A DNA stretch of 64,000 nt from an uncultured Sphingomonadaceae bacterium (GCA_947488845.1 CANLBM010000014.1:1-64000), one strand, 5' to 3'; counted from the first letter of the stretch, positions 41,179 through 54,597 are shown. The notes: generated by a model not told the origin, from the letters alone. A program made the numbers and translations.

Positions 41179-41205
41179 TAATTATGTTGCAGTGCAACAT
41201 AATTA
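41179..41205. promoter_or_regulatory. 27-bp perfect palindrome, operator-like
   Basis: Arms TAATTATGTTGCA and TGCAACATAATTA (13 bp each, perfect) flank a single G. The site lies upstream of the WYL-like gene and touches the stop codon of the gene before it. The one-base spacer and AT-rich arms argue for a protein-binding site rather than a terminator. The TTGCA-N-TGCAA core resembles sites reported for PhaR-type regulators of polyhydroxybutyrate genes; that link is only a suggestion. Confidence 0.7.
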
Positions 41206-42399
41206 ATAGAGGAGGTAATCTCCCAGCATCTCGCCCCAAGCGCGTTCGTCGGGCGCTGCAATTGCCTCCAGATCATTGGCGATCGCCGACGGATTCTCGA
41301 TCCACTCGCGCAACGCCGTTCCTCCGTTTATCACATCGAAAGCCAGCCTGCCTTCTTCATATTCATAGGGGAAGTCCCGCCACAATTCATATCCGGGATA
41401 GAGTTTCGCTATGGCTTTCAACGCCAACGCCTGAAGCCGCCAAGGTCGAAAAGCCCCATGATCATAAGTCGGGCCTTCGGCGTGAATCTGTACTCCGTTG
41501 CACAACTCGGACTGATGTTTGTGAAAAGTCGGTTCGAACCAGATTTCCCGGAGCGTACAGCCTTTCAACCATTGCGGTGCTTTTCGCTGCATTTCGGCAA
41601 TGACCGCGCGCGCGTCGATATCCGGAGCGCCGAATAGCTCGAGAGGCCGGGTGGTGCCACGCCCCTCGGACAGATTGGTCCCTTCCAGCATCACGGTTCC
41701 TGCGTAGGCTCTCGCCATATTGACGTTCGGCGCATTGGGGCTGGGATTGATCCAGATCCGGTCAACCGGCCAGCCGTAACCAGGGCCTCCCGGCTGCCAC
41801 CCCTGCATCTCGATAACCTGATAATCGACATTGAGGTTAAAATGACTAACCATCCAGCGCCCCATTTCACCCATAGTCAGTCCATGCCGCATCGGCATCG
41901 GCCCTGCCCCCACAAAACTTTCCCATCCTGCTTCGAGGAGAGTGCCTTCGATAGGCCGTCCCGCAGGATTGGGCCTGTCCAGCACCCATACCGTCTTGCC
42001 GTGCTCTGCGGCGGCTTCCAGCATATATCGCAGGGTGGTAATGAAAGTGTAGATTCGGCAGCCGAGATCCTGAAGATCAATCAGGATGACATCGAATGTG
42101 TCCATCGACTGACCTGTCGGTCGCCGCACTTCGCCGTAGAGACTGAAGACCGGAATGTCGTGAACCGGATCATTATAGTCGGGCGATTCGATCATATTAT
42201 CCTGCTTGTCACCGCGAAGACCGTGTTGTGGACCGAAAGCCGCCGTCACATTAATCCCCTCAATCGCCGATAATGCATCGAGGCTATGGACAAGATTCTG
42301 CGTCACCGAAGCCGGATGCGCGAGCAATGCGACCCGCTTGCCGGCCAATGGCCGCCGCAGATCAGCATCTTCAATCAGCCTGTCTATTCCAAATTTCAT
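41203..42399 (-). CDS. DUF1343/NamZ-like exo-beta-N-acetylmuramidase family protein
   Basis: The 398-residue protein is taken from the ATG at 42399; a TTG one codon upstream is less likely. Family blocks are GKRVALLAHPASVTQNL, AFGPQHGLRGDKQDNM, DPVHDIPVFSLYGE, DLQDLGCRIYTFITTL and VLDRPNPAGRPIEGTLLE. NamZ enzymes remove terminal N-acetylmuramic acid from peptidoglycan fragments. No signal peptide is present, which would place it in the cytoplasm, perhaps in muropeptide recycling. It overlaps the upstream DOMON-like gene by one base (TGATG). Confidence 0.88.
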   Translation of the reverse strand: MKFGIDRLIEDADLRRPLAGKRVALLAHPASVTQNLVHSLDALSAIEGINVTAAFGPQHGLRGDKQDNMIESPDYNDPVHDIPVFSLYGEVRRPTGQSMDTFDVILIDLQDLGCRIYTFITTLRYMLEAAAEHGKTVWVLDRPNPAGRPIEGTLLEAGWESFVGAGPMPMRHGLTMGEMGRWMVSHFNLNVDYQVIEMQGWQPGGPGYGWPVDRIWINPSPNAPNVNMARAYAGTVMLEGTNLSEGRGTTRPLELFGAPDIDARAVIAEMQRKAPQWLKGCTLREIWFEPTFHKHQSELCNGVQIHAEGPTYDHGAFRPWRLQALALKAIAKLYPGYELWRDFPYEYEEGRLAFDVINGGTALREWIENPSAIANDLEAIAAPDERAWGEMLGDYLLY

Positions 42400-42944
42400 C
42401 AACGTCCCGCTGCCTCCATTTTGAGCGTAAAACCATCCCGGTGATGGAAATCCGGATTAGCGGCAGGATGTGCCAAAGCCCAGAGTGATTTCTCGCCGTT
42501 TTGTATTTCGATAACCGCAGAAAGGCCCGCATCAAATTCTTCGCCTACCCGGATATCCGGCAATCCGAAGGTTACTTCGAGAGCCATATGTGTGTCACTG
42601 AAGTCCATGTATATTTCGGGTGGTTGAGCCAGTGCGAGCGGATCCATTCCGTCTCGGTAGTGATCAAAGCTGTAAGCCGCCCAATTGCCCGACGGAGAGA
42701 AGTTAAACTCGCTGTAGCGCTCGGTCGCCGGTTCGCCGAGGAATAATTCGAAGCAGGTATTTTGCCACAGATCATCCATGCGTCGGGACTGATCCAGATC
42801 GTCTGGCAAGCGGACTTGCCCGACATTCCCGACGGCATGATATCTCAGCCATATGATACCAGTCTCGGACATCGACCATTCAACCGTGATTTGATCGATC
42901 GCCGATACCGGAGTCATTGGATGGCATTGCAAGTTCAAACGCAT
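42399..42944 (-). CDS. DOMON-like domain protein
   Basis: The 181-residue product is taken from the ATG at 42944, 38 bp from the divergent tyrS start; the frame is open further upstream but would run into tyrS. The beta-rich sequence (MTPVSAIDQITVEWSMSE, CFELFLGEPATERYSEFNFSPSGNWAAYSFD) fits the DOMON-like type 9 carbohydrate-binding-like family. No signal peptide is seen. It is coupled to the NamZ-like gene, suggesting both act on the same sugar substrate. Confidence 0.8.
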   Translation of the reverse strand: MRLNLQCHPMTPVSAIDQITVEWSMSETGIIWLRYHAVGNVGQVRLPDDLDQSRRMDDLWQNTCFELFLGEPATERYSEFNFSPSGNWAAYSFDHYRDGMDPLALAQPPEIYMDFSDTHMALEVTFGLPDIRVGEEFDAGLSAVIEIQNGEKSLWALAHPAANPDFHHRDGFTLKMEAAGR

Positions 42945-42982
42945 ATTGCGACTTTCGTTGTCCCCATGTAACGCACCATTCC

Positions 42983-44212
42983 ATGACCAATTATCAATCT
43001 GATCTGCTGCGTCTACTGAATGATCGCGGCTATATCCACCAGTTAACCGATGCCAAGGCATTGGACACTCTTGCCAGTAAGAGCATCATTCCCGGCTATA
43101 TCGGATTTGATGTCACGGCAGATTCCCTTCACGTCGGTAATCTGGTCCAGATCATGCTCCTCCGTCGACTGCAGCAATCGGGACATAAGCCGATTGTGGT
43201 GATGGGGGGCGGTACCACCAAAATTGGTGACCCGTCGGGCAAAGACGAGATGCGCAAAATACTCGACGATGACGGAATTGCATCTAATTTTGCAAAGATT
43301 CGCGGTTGTTTCGAGAATTTCCTGACATTCGGCGATGGCCCGACCGACGCGATAATGGTCAATAATGACGACTGGCTCGGTAAACTCGAATATATCCCGT
43401 TTTTACGCGATATCGGTCGCCATTTCACCATCAACCGCATGCTGACCTTTGATTCTGTCAAACTCAGGCTGGAACGCGAGCAACCGCTAACCTTCCTCGA
43501 GTTCAACTATATGATCCTGCAAGCCTATGACTTTGTAGAGCTATCCCGCCAACATGGTTGCAGATTGCAGCTTGGCGGTTCCGATCAATGGGGCAATATC
43601 GTAAACGGGATCGAACTTGGCCGCCGGATTGACGGCGCCGAACTATTCGGGGTTACTACTCCCCTGATCACCAAGGCCGATGGTTCGAAAATGGGCAAAT
43701 CCGTCGATGGCGCAATCTGGTTGAACGCCGAACGCCTCTCGCCGTATGATTACTGGCAATTCTGGCGCAATACCGACGATCGGGATGTCGGCAAGTTCAT
43801 GCGCCTGTTCACCGATCTGGACCTGGACGAGATTTCCCGCCTGGAATCGATGCAAGGGTCCGATATCAACGAGGCCAAAAAGGTCCTGGCAGATGCGGCC
43901 ACCTGCATGGCTCACGGTGAAAAAGCGGCAAAAGAGGCCGCTGCCACCGCCCAGCAGGTTTTCGAACAAGGCGGGGCCGGCGGCGATTTACCGGTCCATC
44001 TTGTTGAATCGGACGAGATATCCATACTTGATGCTCTGGTTGGCATCGGTTTTTGTGCATCCAAAGGCGAAGCAAAGAGAATGGTCGCCGGCGGTGGTGC
44101 CCGTATAGGAGATGAACCGGTCAAGGATGCGGGATATATGATCGCCTTTTCCGGCCAGGATATAAAAATATCGGCAGGAAAGAAGAAACACGGCCTGCTT
44201 CGAAAACCCTAA
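42983..44212 (+). CDS. tyrS: tyrosine--tRNA ligase
   Basis: The 409-residue protein is taken from the ATG at 42983. Class I signatures are HVGN (residues 50-53, HIGH equivalent) and KMGKS (about 236, KMSKS equivalent). The tyrosine pocket includes GYIGFDVTADSLHVG and QLGGSDQWGNI. An S4-like RNA-binding domain ends the protein (ASKGEAKRMVAGGGARI). It charges tRNA-Tyr. Confidence 0.97.
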   Translation: MTNYQSDLLRLLNDRGYIHQLTDAKALDTLASKSIIPGYIGFDVTADSLHVGNLVQIMLLRRLQQSGHKPIVVMGGGTTKIGDPSGKDEMRKILDDDGIASNFAKIRGCFENFLTFGDGPTDAIMVNNDDWLGKLEYIPFLRDIGRHFTINRMLTFDSVKLRLEREQPLTFLEFNYMILQAYDFVELSRQHGCRLQLGGSDQWGNIVNGIELGRRIDGAELFGVTTPLITKADGSKMGKSVDGAIWLNAERLSPYDYWQFWRNTDDRDVGKFMRLFTDLDLDEISRLESMQGSDINEAKKVLADAATCMAHGEKAAKEAAATAQQVFEQGGAGGDLPVHLVESDEISILDALVGIGFCASKGEAKRMVAGGGARIGDEPVKDAGYMIAFSGQDIKISAGKKKHGLLRKP

Positions 44213-44304
44213 TTTTCAGCCTTGCTTGACGGTTTACCAGCATTTACCTTTTATTCTTAGTCACCGGTTATAGTTGCGAGGAAGCATTTTGGAGCTCGCA
44301 GGAC

Positions 44305-44622
44305 ATGACCAGTGTACCATATCGGACAACACCCGACCCGCGCCGCGCGACGCGTTTTCCGGTCGATTTTGAAACCATTTGCGAATTTCATCCCGATCAG
44401 GAAATCCGGGTACGGATCACCAATATTTCAGCTCATGGTATAATGGTGGGTGACGTGCTGGATATGGAAAAAGGTGACAGAGTGACAGTGCGTCTGCCCG
44501 TCACCGGTCGTATCGAGGCCTATCTCGTCTGGTGCCATCAGGGTCGCTGCGGTTTTGAATTCGAACGCGTCATCCGGGAGCCCGATTTCGTCGCCATGCT
44601 CGAAAAGATCAACAACCTCTAG
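44305..44622 (+). CDS. PilZ domain protein
   Basis: The 105-residue single-domain protein carries the c-di-GMP-binding motifs RRATR (residues 11-15) and NISAHGI (N/DxSxxG type). Single-domain PilZ proteins are c-di-GMP receptors that act on motility, polysaccharide or pili. EAL and GGDEF proteins are encoded at 50.5 and 54.9 kb. The ATG follows GGAGC. Confidence 0.9.
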   Translation: MTSVPYRTTPDPRRATRFPVDFETICEFHPDQEIRVRITNISAHGIMVGDVLDMEKGDRVTVRLPVTGRIEAYLVWCHQGRCGFEFERVIREPDFVAMLEKINNL

Positions 44623-44625
44623 GCG

Positions 44626-46683
44626 CTATCCGCTGCGCAACAGGCTGACGCCCCAGTCACGTTCGAACAGATAGAGCGCCACCCGCGCTGCCTGCCCTCT
44701 TTCGCTGTCCAGCCCCCCGTCGCGGTCGAGCAACAACCGCGCATCATCGGTGGCAGGTCCGATCAGTTCATTGACCTGCGTAGGCGTGGCAACGCGAAAG
44801 CCCGCATCTCCCGATTGGCGCGTGCCCAAAAGCTCCCCGGCTCCACGCAACCGGAGGTCCTCCTCGGCGATACGAAAGCCGTCATTTGTCTCGCGCATCA
44901 GCGTTAGCCGGGCACGCGCCGTCTCGCTCAGCGTGTCGCCGCGAATAAGCAGGCAATTGGACTTGACGCTCCCCCGACCGACGCGACCGCGCAACTGATG
45001 TAATTGGGCGAGACCGAAACGATCCGCCGCTTCGATGACCATCAGACTGGCGTTGGGGACATCGACACCGACTTCTATGACAGTGGTCGCCACCAGCACC
45101 TTGATCTCGTCGCGCTGGAACCGCCCCATCACGAGGTCTTTCTCGGGCCCTTTCATCCGACCGTGGACCAGGCCCACCTGGTCACCGAAACGCGCTTGCA
45201 GGCTGGCGGCCCTTTCTTCCGCCGCCGCGAGGTCACTTTTTTCGCTTTCTTCGACCAGGGGACAGACCCAATAGGCTTGACCGCCAGCAGCGATATGACG
45301 CGCAAGACCGTCAACTATGTCTGACATTCGCGCTCCGGACACGACGCTGGTGTCGATAGCCTGCCGTCCCGGGGGGAGTTCATCGATGCGCGACACATCC
45401 ATTTCCCCATATTGGCTCAGCGTCAGGGTCCGCGGTATTGGCGTGGCGGTCATCGCCAGAAGATGCGGGGTTCTCTCTGCTTTTTGAGTCAGCATGAGCC
45501 GCTGGGAAACACCGAATTTATGCTGTTCGTCAATGACTGCGACAGCCAGATTCTTGTACCGCACCTGCTCCTGAAAAATTGCATGGGTCCCGATCAGGAT
45601 GTCGATCGAACCATCCATCAATCCCATCAGGGTCGCTTCACGAATCTTGCCCTTGTCGCGTCCGGTGAGAATCGCGAGATTGACCGGAAGGCCGGCCAGC
45701 AATTTCTGCAGGCCTTCATAATGCTGACGCGCCAGTATTTCCGTCGGAGCCAGAAACGCACCTTGATATCCCTCTTCCACGGCAGAAAGCAGCGCCATCA
45801 ACGCCACCAGCGTTTTGCCGGAACCGACATCACCCTGAAGCAGTCTCAGCATCGGGGCAGTTTGCGCAAGATCGCCTTCAATCTCACCGATACATCGTTT
45901 CTGGGCATTGGTCAGTTCGAACGGCAGTTTCAACTGGTTTCGCAGGCGCCCGTCTCCCTCAATGGGGATGCCTCTCTTGCTGCGGTTGCTGGCGCGGACC
46001 AACATGAAAGCAAGCTGGTTTGCAAAAACCTCGTCATAGGCCAGCCGGTCATTGGCACTCTCACCCTCAGCGCTATGAAGAGCGGTGATACTATCCTTCC
46101 AATTCTTCCATCTTTTCGCTGCAAGCTGGCTTGGCTCTACCCATTCCGGCAATTCCGGCGCAAGCGCGAGCGCTTGTGCGGTCAGCTGCCGCATGCGGAC
46201 ATTGCCCAGTCCATCCGACAAGGGATAGATCGGCTCCAACTGTGCAATGCTGTCGACCTGTTCCGGCTCAAGTATCTGATCAGGGTGGACGATCTGCAGT
46301 TCGTCACCATAACGCTCGAGCTTGCCGGAAATGACTTTGGGTTCGCCAAGTGGCAGTAATTTTTTCGGCCAACCCGGGTTCCGCCCGAAAAAGGTCAGGC
46401 TGATATAATTGCCCGCCTTGTCCGTCGCGTGCACCCGCAGCGGGCTCCGCGGACCGCCGCTGCGATAGTCGACGGGTGTCACCTGAACGATAATCGTCTC
46501 GCCGACGTCAATCTCGTCCAGCTCCTCGACCCGTTTCCGCTGCATCCAGTAGCTCGGCTGATGATAGAGCAGATCCTTGATCCGCGTCAGTCGCAGCTTC
46601 TCCAGCGGCTTGGCCAGTGCCTTGCCGACGCCCTTGAGCGACTGGGTTTCGCCAAATAATGGATTGAGTATCTCGGGCCGCAT
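44626..46683 (-). CDS. recG: ATP-dependent DNA helicase RecG
   Basis: The 685-residue protein has an N-terminal wedge/OB domain (about 60-150) and helicase motifs I (GDVGSGKT), II (DEQH), III (TATPIPRTL) and VI (QLRGRVGRG). It remodels stalled forks and branched DNA. It is transcribed divergently from sdhE and ends 3 bp from the convergent PilZ stop. Confidence 0.97.
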   Translation of the reverse strand: MRPEILNPLFGETQSLKGVGKALAKPLEKLRLTRIKDLLYHQPSYWMQRKRVEELDEIDVGETIIVQVTPVDYRSGGPRSPLRVHATDKAGNYISLTFFGRNPGWPKKLLPLGEPKVISGKLERYGDELQIVHPDQILEPEQVDSIAQLEPIYPLSDGLGNVRMRQLTAQALALAPELPEWVEPSQLAAKRWKNWKDSITALHSAEGESANDRLAYDEVFANQLAFMLVRASNRSKRGIPIEGDGRLRNQLKLPFELTNAQKRCIGEIEGDLAQTAPMLRLLQGDVGSGKTLVALMALLSAVEEGYQGAFLAPTEILARQHYEGLQKLLAGLPVNLAILTGRDKGKIREATLMGLMDGSIDILIGTHAIFQEQVRYKNLAVAVIDEQHKFGVSQRLMLTQKAERTPHLLAMTATPIPRTLTLSQYGEMDVSRIDELPPGRQAIDTSVVSGARMSDIVDGLARHIAAGGQAYWVCPLVEESEKSDLAAAEERAASLQARFGDQVGLVHGRMKGPEKDLVMGRFQRDEIKVLVATTVIEVGVDVPNASLMVIEAADRFGLAQLHQLRGRVGRGSVKSNCLLIRGDTLSETARARLTLMRETNDGFRIAEEDLRLRGAGELLGTRQSGDAGFRVATPTQVNELIGPATDDARLLLDRDGGLDSERGQAARVALYLFERDWGVSLLRSG

Positions 46684-46742
46684 GTCTATCCGCCTTTATA
46701 CCGTCGCTGGCGCATTATGCCAGCCAAGTTGGAGCAGCAATT

Positions 46743-47009
46743 ATGGATCGCGAAACAAAGCTGAAAAGGCTTCAATTTCGCGCATGGCATCGCGGAACCC
46801 GCGAAGCCGATTTTTTGATTGGTGGTTTTTTTGATCGCTACAGTCAAGGCTGGTCGGACAAAGAGATCGACTGGTTTGAAAGCCTGCTCGTCGAAGATGA
46901 TGTTGATGTCATGGCGTGGGCGATCGGAACATTACCCGTTCCGGAAGTTTTTGCCGGTCCGCAAATGGATGTCATGCAACGGCTCGATTATATTGACGCG
47001 ACAAAATAA
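46743..47009 (+). CDS. sdhE: succinate dehydrogenase assembly factor SdhE (FAD assembly factor)
   Basis: The 88-residue protein has the RGxxE motif in WHRGTREADFL, which is essential for covalent flavinylation of the succinate dehydrogenase flavoprotein. The remaining family features are FDRYSQGWSDKEIDWFESLL. It lies between recG and mfd, an order common in Alphaproteobacteria. Confidence 0.95.
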   Translation: MDRETKLKRLQFRAWHRGTREADFLIGGFFDRYSQGWSDKEIDWFESLLVEDDVDVMAWAIGTLPVPEVFAGPQMDVMQRLDYIDATK

Positions 47010-47041
47010 CCCCCTCTCCCATTTCCAAAAGCCCATTGAAC

Positions 47042-50508
<3,467 letters not shown>

Positions 50509-50512
<4 letters not shown>

Positions 50513-52515
50513 TTGCTTCTCAAGGAGAAGGCTTCGAACTCGTCTGGCGACAGTGGTCCCGAACGCAGGAATCCCTGGAAATATTCACAGCCGAGTTCAG
50601 CCAAAGCCTCGAGTTGCCCTTCCGTTTCAACGCCTTCGGCAATCACGCTGAGACCAAGACTATGCGCCATGTCGATAATAGACCGGACTACGACCTGATC
50701 TTTGGCTGATCCGCTGATATCGCCCGTCAGCCCGCTGTCGAGCTTCATATAGTCGACGGGCAACTTCTTGAGATAAGACAGGCTGCTGTAACCGGTACCA
50801 AAATCGTCAATAGCGATACGAACACCGGCTGTCCTCAATCTCTGCAACATGTCTGCCGATGCCGTTAAATTGCCGATTAATTCTGATTCTGTTATTTCGA
50901 GAGTCAGCCGATGCGGTTCAAATCCGGCCTTTGCGACCAGTTTCTTCATATTGTCCTCAAATGCGGACAAAGCCAAATCTCCGGCCGTGACATTGATCGA
51001 CAGACGCAAAAACCCAAGGCTTATTGGCCAACCGGCAGCGAGCGTCAACGCCTGCTTGTGGATTTGCGCCGAAAGCGATTCCATCACCCCGGCCCGCTCC
51101 GCCACGGCGAAGAGAGTTGAAGCACCCAACAGCCCATATTCGGGATGTTCCCATCGGGCCAAGGCTTCAGCACCCACGAGTTGTCCCGTATCGGCTCTGA
51201 TTTGCGGCTGAAACGCGATCACGATTTCTCCCCGCCCCATCGCCCCGGCCAATTGTTCCTCCAACACCTCTTCCAGATGCACATCGGCTTCAGTAACAGT
51301 GCTAAAATTGATCGGCAAAGCATCTGCGGCAGTTGCTTCGGCCAGCGCCAGAACGGCCTTTCTGATCAATGTCTTTTCACTCGAATCTTCGTTCCCGATG
51401 GCGATTCCGGCACGAGCAACGGGGTTAATCGGCCGCCCCTCCAGTTGCAGGCCAAGAAAAACGCTGTCGATCAGATCATTCGCAAATTCCGAAATCTTGC
51501 TACTCTGCAGATCGGCCAGTGCGATCAGAAAATTCTGCCCATCCAGACGCGCGACCAGCTGGGAGCCTGCATATTGACGCTGCGTCTGATCCATCAGCCT
51601 GTGACCGACAATGCGCAGCAGCTGATCCCCGGCATGGCGTCCGAAAGCGGCATTGATCATCCGGAAATTCTTGATGCCGATCGCAATGAGGGTGGGTTTA
51701 CTTCCCGCTTCCAGTTTTTTCCGAACCCAGGACCCCGCAGCTGCGGCATTTCTCAATCCCGAAAGCAAATCTCTTCCCGTCCAGTCGTCAACGTCCTCGC
51801 TGCTGGCTAGATATTCGATCCTGCCGAAAATCCGGCCAGCCTCTTCATGCAGGTGATGAAGCACCGCACGTCCATTGAGCTGGTGCGGAACCGCCGCCTG
51901 TCTGGCGCCGTCACGCAAACGCCCCATAGCTCCGCGAACGCGCTTGCGTTCATCCTCCGATAGCTGCCGGTAGATGCCGGTGGCAGGATATCGTTTGAAA
52001 TCAATCTGGCGGGCTGCTTCTGAGAGACTATCGCTAACCCAGGATTCGTCGACGGAATTCAACGCCATCGACCATTGCAAATCCGCACTGGTCAACATCG
52101 ATTGTTCGTTACTCGCGCGTTCGGCGCCTCCTCGAAAATTCTCGACATAACGATAGGCATATTTGATCGACAGCGCCAGATTCGCTCCCGGATCTGCGAA
52201 GTCCAGATAATGGGTCGCACCCGAATCATAGCATTGCTGAACTATCTGAGAGTTCTCACTGCTATCAATCAAAGCCAATATCGCGATCCCACCCACGGTC
52301 GCAGAAGTTGAAAGTTCGACAATAGCTTCCAAGCCGTCATTTACGGCCCTGCGAACATCAATAACGGCGATCATCGCCCCGGCTGAGAAAAACCGGCCGC
52401 TCAGATTGTCCGATCTCCGGGCGGAATGAACCCGCCAACCAAAGGACGCAATTTCTGCGGCCAGAGGATCGCGTTCCTGGAAAGAAAGCAGAAACAAATT
52501 TCTGAATTCAGCCAA
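50509..52515 (-). CDS. EAL-domain c-di-GMP phosphodiesterase with inactive GGDEF and receiver-like domain
   Basis: The 668-residue protein has a receiver-like N-terminus (about 1-125; VIDVRRAV holds the possible Asp). A GGDEF domain in which the signature reads DGQNF cannot make c-di-GMP. The EAL domain (about 410-660) has all expected residues visible: EALARW, SINVTAGDL, LEITESEL, DDFGTGYSSL, MKLD, EGVETEGQ. It should hydrolyse c-di-GMP. No membrane segment is present. Confidence 0.92.
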
Positions 52516-52691
52516 ATGCGCAGTCGAGATGGAAATTTCGGGAACGTCAAAACTCCTTTAACCGGACCACCGGCACGCCAATTTACCAGCGACCGACTAT
52601 CTTTTTCCGTAGCAGCAAAACCTTTATATGCCGTTGCCTGCCTATCCGGAAAGCGCTAGCTCTATAGCATTGATCCAACGTGAGGCGCCCT

Positions 52692-53678
52692 ATGCAAGAC
52701 GGTTTCGGACGCAAAATTGATTATCTTCGCATTTCGGTCACCGACCGATGCAATTTCCGCTGCCAATATTGCATGTCGGAAAAAATGACCTTCATGCCAA
52801 AATCCGAGCTGCTGACGCTCGAAGAAATCACCCTGATCGCGGAACGGTTCATCGGGCATGGCATCCGCAAAATCCGCCTCACCGGCGGCGAACCGTTGGT
52901 CAGAAGGGATATGAAAGACGTTATCCAGCGGCTCGGCAGAAAAGTGGCCACCGGTGAACTGGAAGAATTGACCCTCACCACTAACGGATCGTTGCTGACC
53001 GAATATGCCGATCATCTCGCTGCCCATGGGATGCGGCGGATCAATGTGAGCATGGATACACTCGACCCCGCCCGCTTTTCCGAGATTACCCGCGGCGCCG
53101 ATGTGAACATCGTGCTGGATGGCATAAAGGCCGCCAAGGAAGCGGGTATCCGGGTCAAGATCAATATGGTGGCGGTTCGCGATTTCAATGAAGCCGATCT
53201 TCTTGCGATGGCGGAATATTGCGCCGAAAATGGCCATGATCTGACGATTATCGAGAGCATGCCTTTGGGTGATGTTGGTGCGGATCGCAAACTCGCCCAT
53301 ATTTCCACCGATGAATTCCTGGCTCCGTTGAGAGACCATTATACAATCCTTCCTATTCCCCATCGCAGCTCCGGGCCGGCGCGCTATGTTTCGGTCGAAC
53401 CGCTCGGCCTCCGGCTGGGCCTGATCACTCCGCTCAGCAATAATTTTTGCGATGATTGCAACCGCTTGCGCCTAACCACGGATGGCAAGATATATATGTG
53501 CCTCGGACACAGCGCCCATGTCGATTTGCGCGCCGCAGTGCGCAAGGATGGCATCGCTGCCGTTGACCAACTGCTCCAACAGGCTCTAAAGCTCAAACCG
53601 CAGCGCCATGATTTCAATGCGCAGCTCGATGGGTCCGCAGAGATATTGGAGCGTCATATGAACGTCACGGGCGGATGA
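52692..53678 (+). CDS. moaA: GTP 3',8-cyclase MoaA (molybdopterin biosynthesis)
   Basis: The 328-residue radical SAM enzyme is taken from the ATG at 52692, seven bases after GAGG. The first cluster is bound by CNFRCQYC, the second by CDDCNRLRL plus a Cys in YMCLG. The protein ends in the GG dipeptide needed for activity (VTGG). It makes the first intermediate of molybdenum cofactor from GTP. Other moa genes are not nearby. nadK overlaps its end by 4 bp. Confidence 0.97.
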   Translation: MQDGFGRKIDYLRISVTDRCNFRCQYCMSEKMTFMPKSELLTLEEITLIAERFIGHGIRKIRLTGGEPLVRRDMKDVIQRLGRKVATGELEELTLTTNGSLLTEYADHLAAHGMRRINVSMDTLDPARFSEITRGADVNIVLDGIKAAKEAGIRVKINMVAVRDFNEADLLAMAEYCAENGHDLTIIESMPLGDVGADRKLAHISTDEFLAPLRDHYTILPIPHRSSGPARYVSVEPLGLRLGLITPLSNNFCDDCNRLRLTTDGKIYMCLGHSAHVDLRAAVRKDGIAAVDQLLQQALKLKPQRHDFNAQLDGSAEILERHMNVTGG

Positions 53679-54448
53679 GCGATAAAAAATGGGCACTAAT
53701 CGTGTCACCGACGCTACCGGCGCAGGAAGCGGCCGAAAAGCTAAAATCACTGATCGACTGGGTGCCGGTTGAAGAAGCCGACCATGCGGTTGTGCTTGGC
53801 GGTGACGGCTTCATGCTGCAAACGCTCCACCAGATGCTCAATCGCAGGAAAATCATGCCGGTCTATGGCATGAACCTCGGCACCGTCGGCTTCCTGATGA
53901 ACAACTGGCATATGGAAGACCTCGAAAAGCGCCTGCGCAAGGCCCGGGCGTTCAAGGTCAAGCCGCTCAAGATGGAGGTGGAAACCATCTCGGGAGCAAA
54001 GTTCACTCTGCCCGCCATCAACGAAGTCTCGCTTCTGCGCGAAACGCGTCAGACAGCCAAGCTCGAGATCGAAATCAACGGCCGGATCATGATGGAGGAG
54101 CTGGTCTGCGACGGGGTGCTGATTGCGACGCCCGCCGGCTCCACTGCCTATAATCTATCCGCCAATGGTCCGATCCTGCCGCTGACCTGCAATCTTCTGG
54201 CGCTGACACCGATCAGCCCGTTCCGGCCAAGGCGCTGGAAAGGCGCAATATTGCCCGACAAGATGGAAATAACCATCCGGGTACTGAACCCTGAAAAACG
54301 GCCTGTCAGCGCCGTAGGCGACCAACAGGAAGTCCGCGATGTGAGCTGCGTTAAAGTCGCGATAGACCGCGCGCAGGCGCTGACGATGCTGTTTGATCCG
54401 GAGCATGCGCTTGACGATCGCATCGCTATGGAACAATTTGTTGTTTGA
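53675..54448 (+). CDS. nadK: NAD kinase
   Basis: The 257-residue protein has the GGDG motif (LGGDGFML) and NExx motif (INEVSLLRETRQT), and the TPAGSTAYNLSANGPI block that forms the NAD site. It phosphorylates NAD to NADP. It starts within the last bases of moaA (ATGA), so the two genes form an operon. Confidence 0.96.
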   Translation: MSDKKWALIVSPTLPAQEAAEKLKSLIDWVPVEEADHAVVLGGDGFMLQTLHQMLNRRKIMPVYGMNLGTVGFLMNNWHMEDLEKRLRKARAFKVKPLKMEVETISGAKFTLPAINEVSLLRETRQTAKLEIEINGRIMMEELVCDGVLIATPAGSTAYNLSANGPILPLTCNLLALTPISPFRPRRWKGAILPDKMEITIRVLNPEKRPVSAVGDQQEVRDVSCVKVAIDRAQALTMLFDPEHALDDRIAMEQFVV

Positions 54449-54452
54449 TGGC

Positions 54453-54481
54453 TTGCGGCTCTCAAATGTCGTTGCTATAGG
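54453..54481 (+). promoter_or_regulatory. sigma-70-like promoter of tRNA-Asn
   Basis: TTGCGG (54453-54458) and TATAGG (54476-54481) are separated by exactly 17 bp, followed by a GC-rich discriminator GCGC. The mature tRNA starts about 40 bp downstream. A 6-bp hairpin (CTCGAT/ATCGAG) lies in the leader. Confidence 0.6.
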
Positions 54482-54522
54482 CGCGCTTCACCATGAAAGG
54501 CTCGATCCAGAATCGAGCGTGT

Positions 54523-54597
54523 TCCCCGATAGCTCAGTGGTAGAGCATTCGACTGTTAATCGAATGGCCGTTGGTTCGAATCCAACTCGGGGAGCCA
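54523..54597 (+). tRNA. tRNA-Asn (anticodon GTT), CCA encoded
   Basis: A 75-nt cloverleaf: acceptor TCCCCGA/TCGGGGA, D-arm AGCTCAGTGGTAGAGC, anticodon loop CTGTTAA with anticodon GTT, T-arm GTTCGAATC, discriminator G and encoded CCA (54595-54597). Confidence 0.97.

Noticed and set aside
52516-52691. Possible molybdenum cofactor riboswitch upstream of moaA
   Set aside because: I could not find the conserved stems or loop sequences of the Moco RNA motif in this 176-bp gap.
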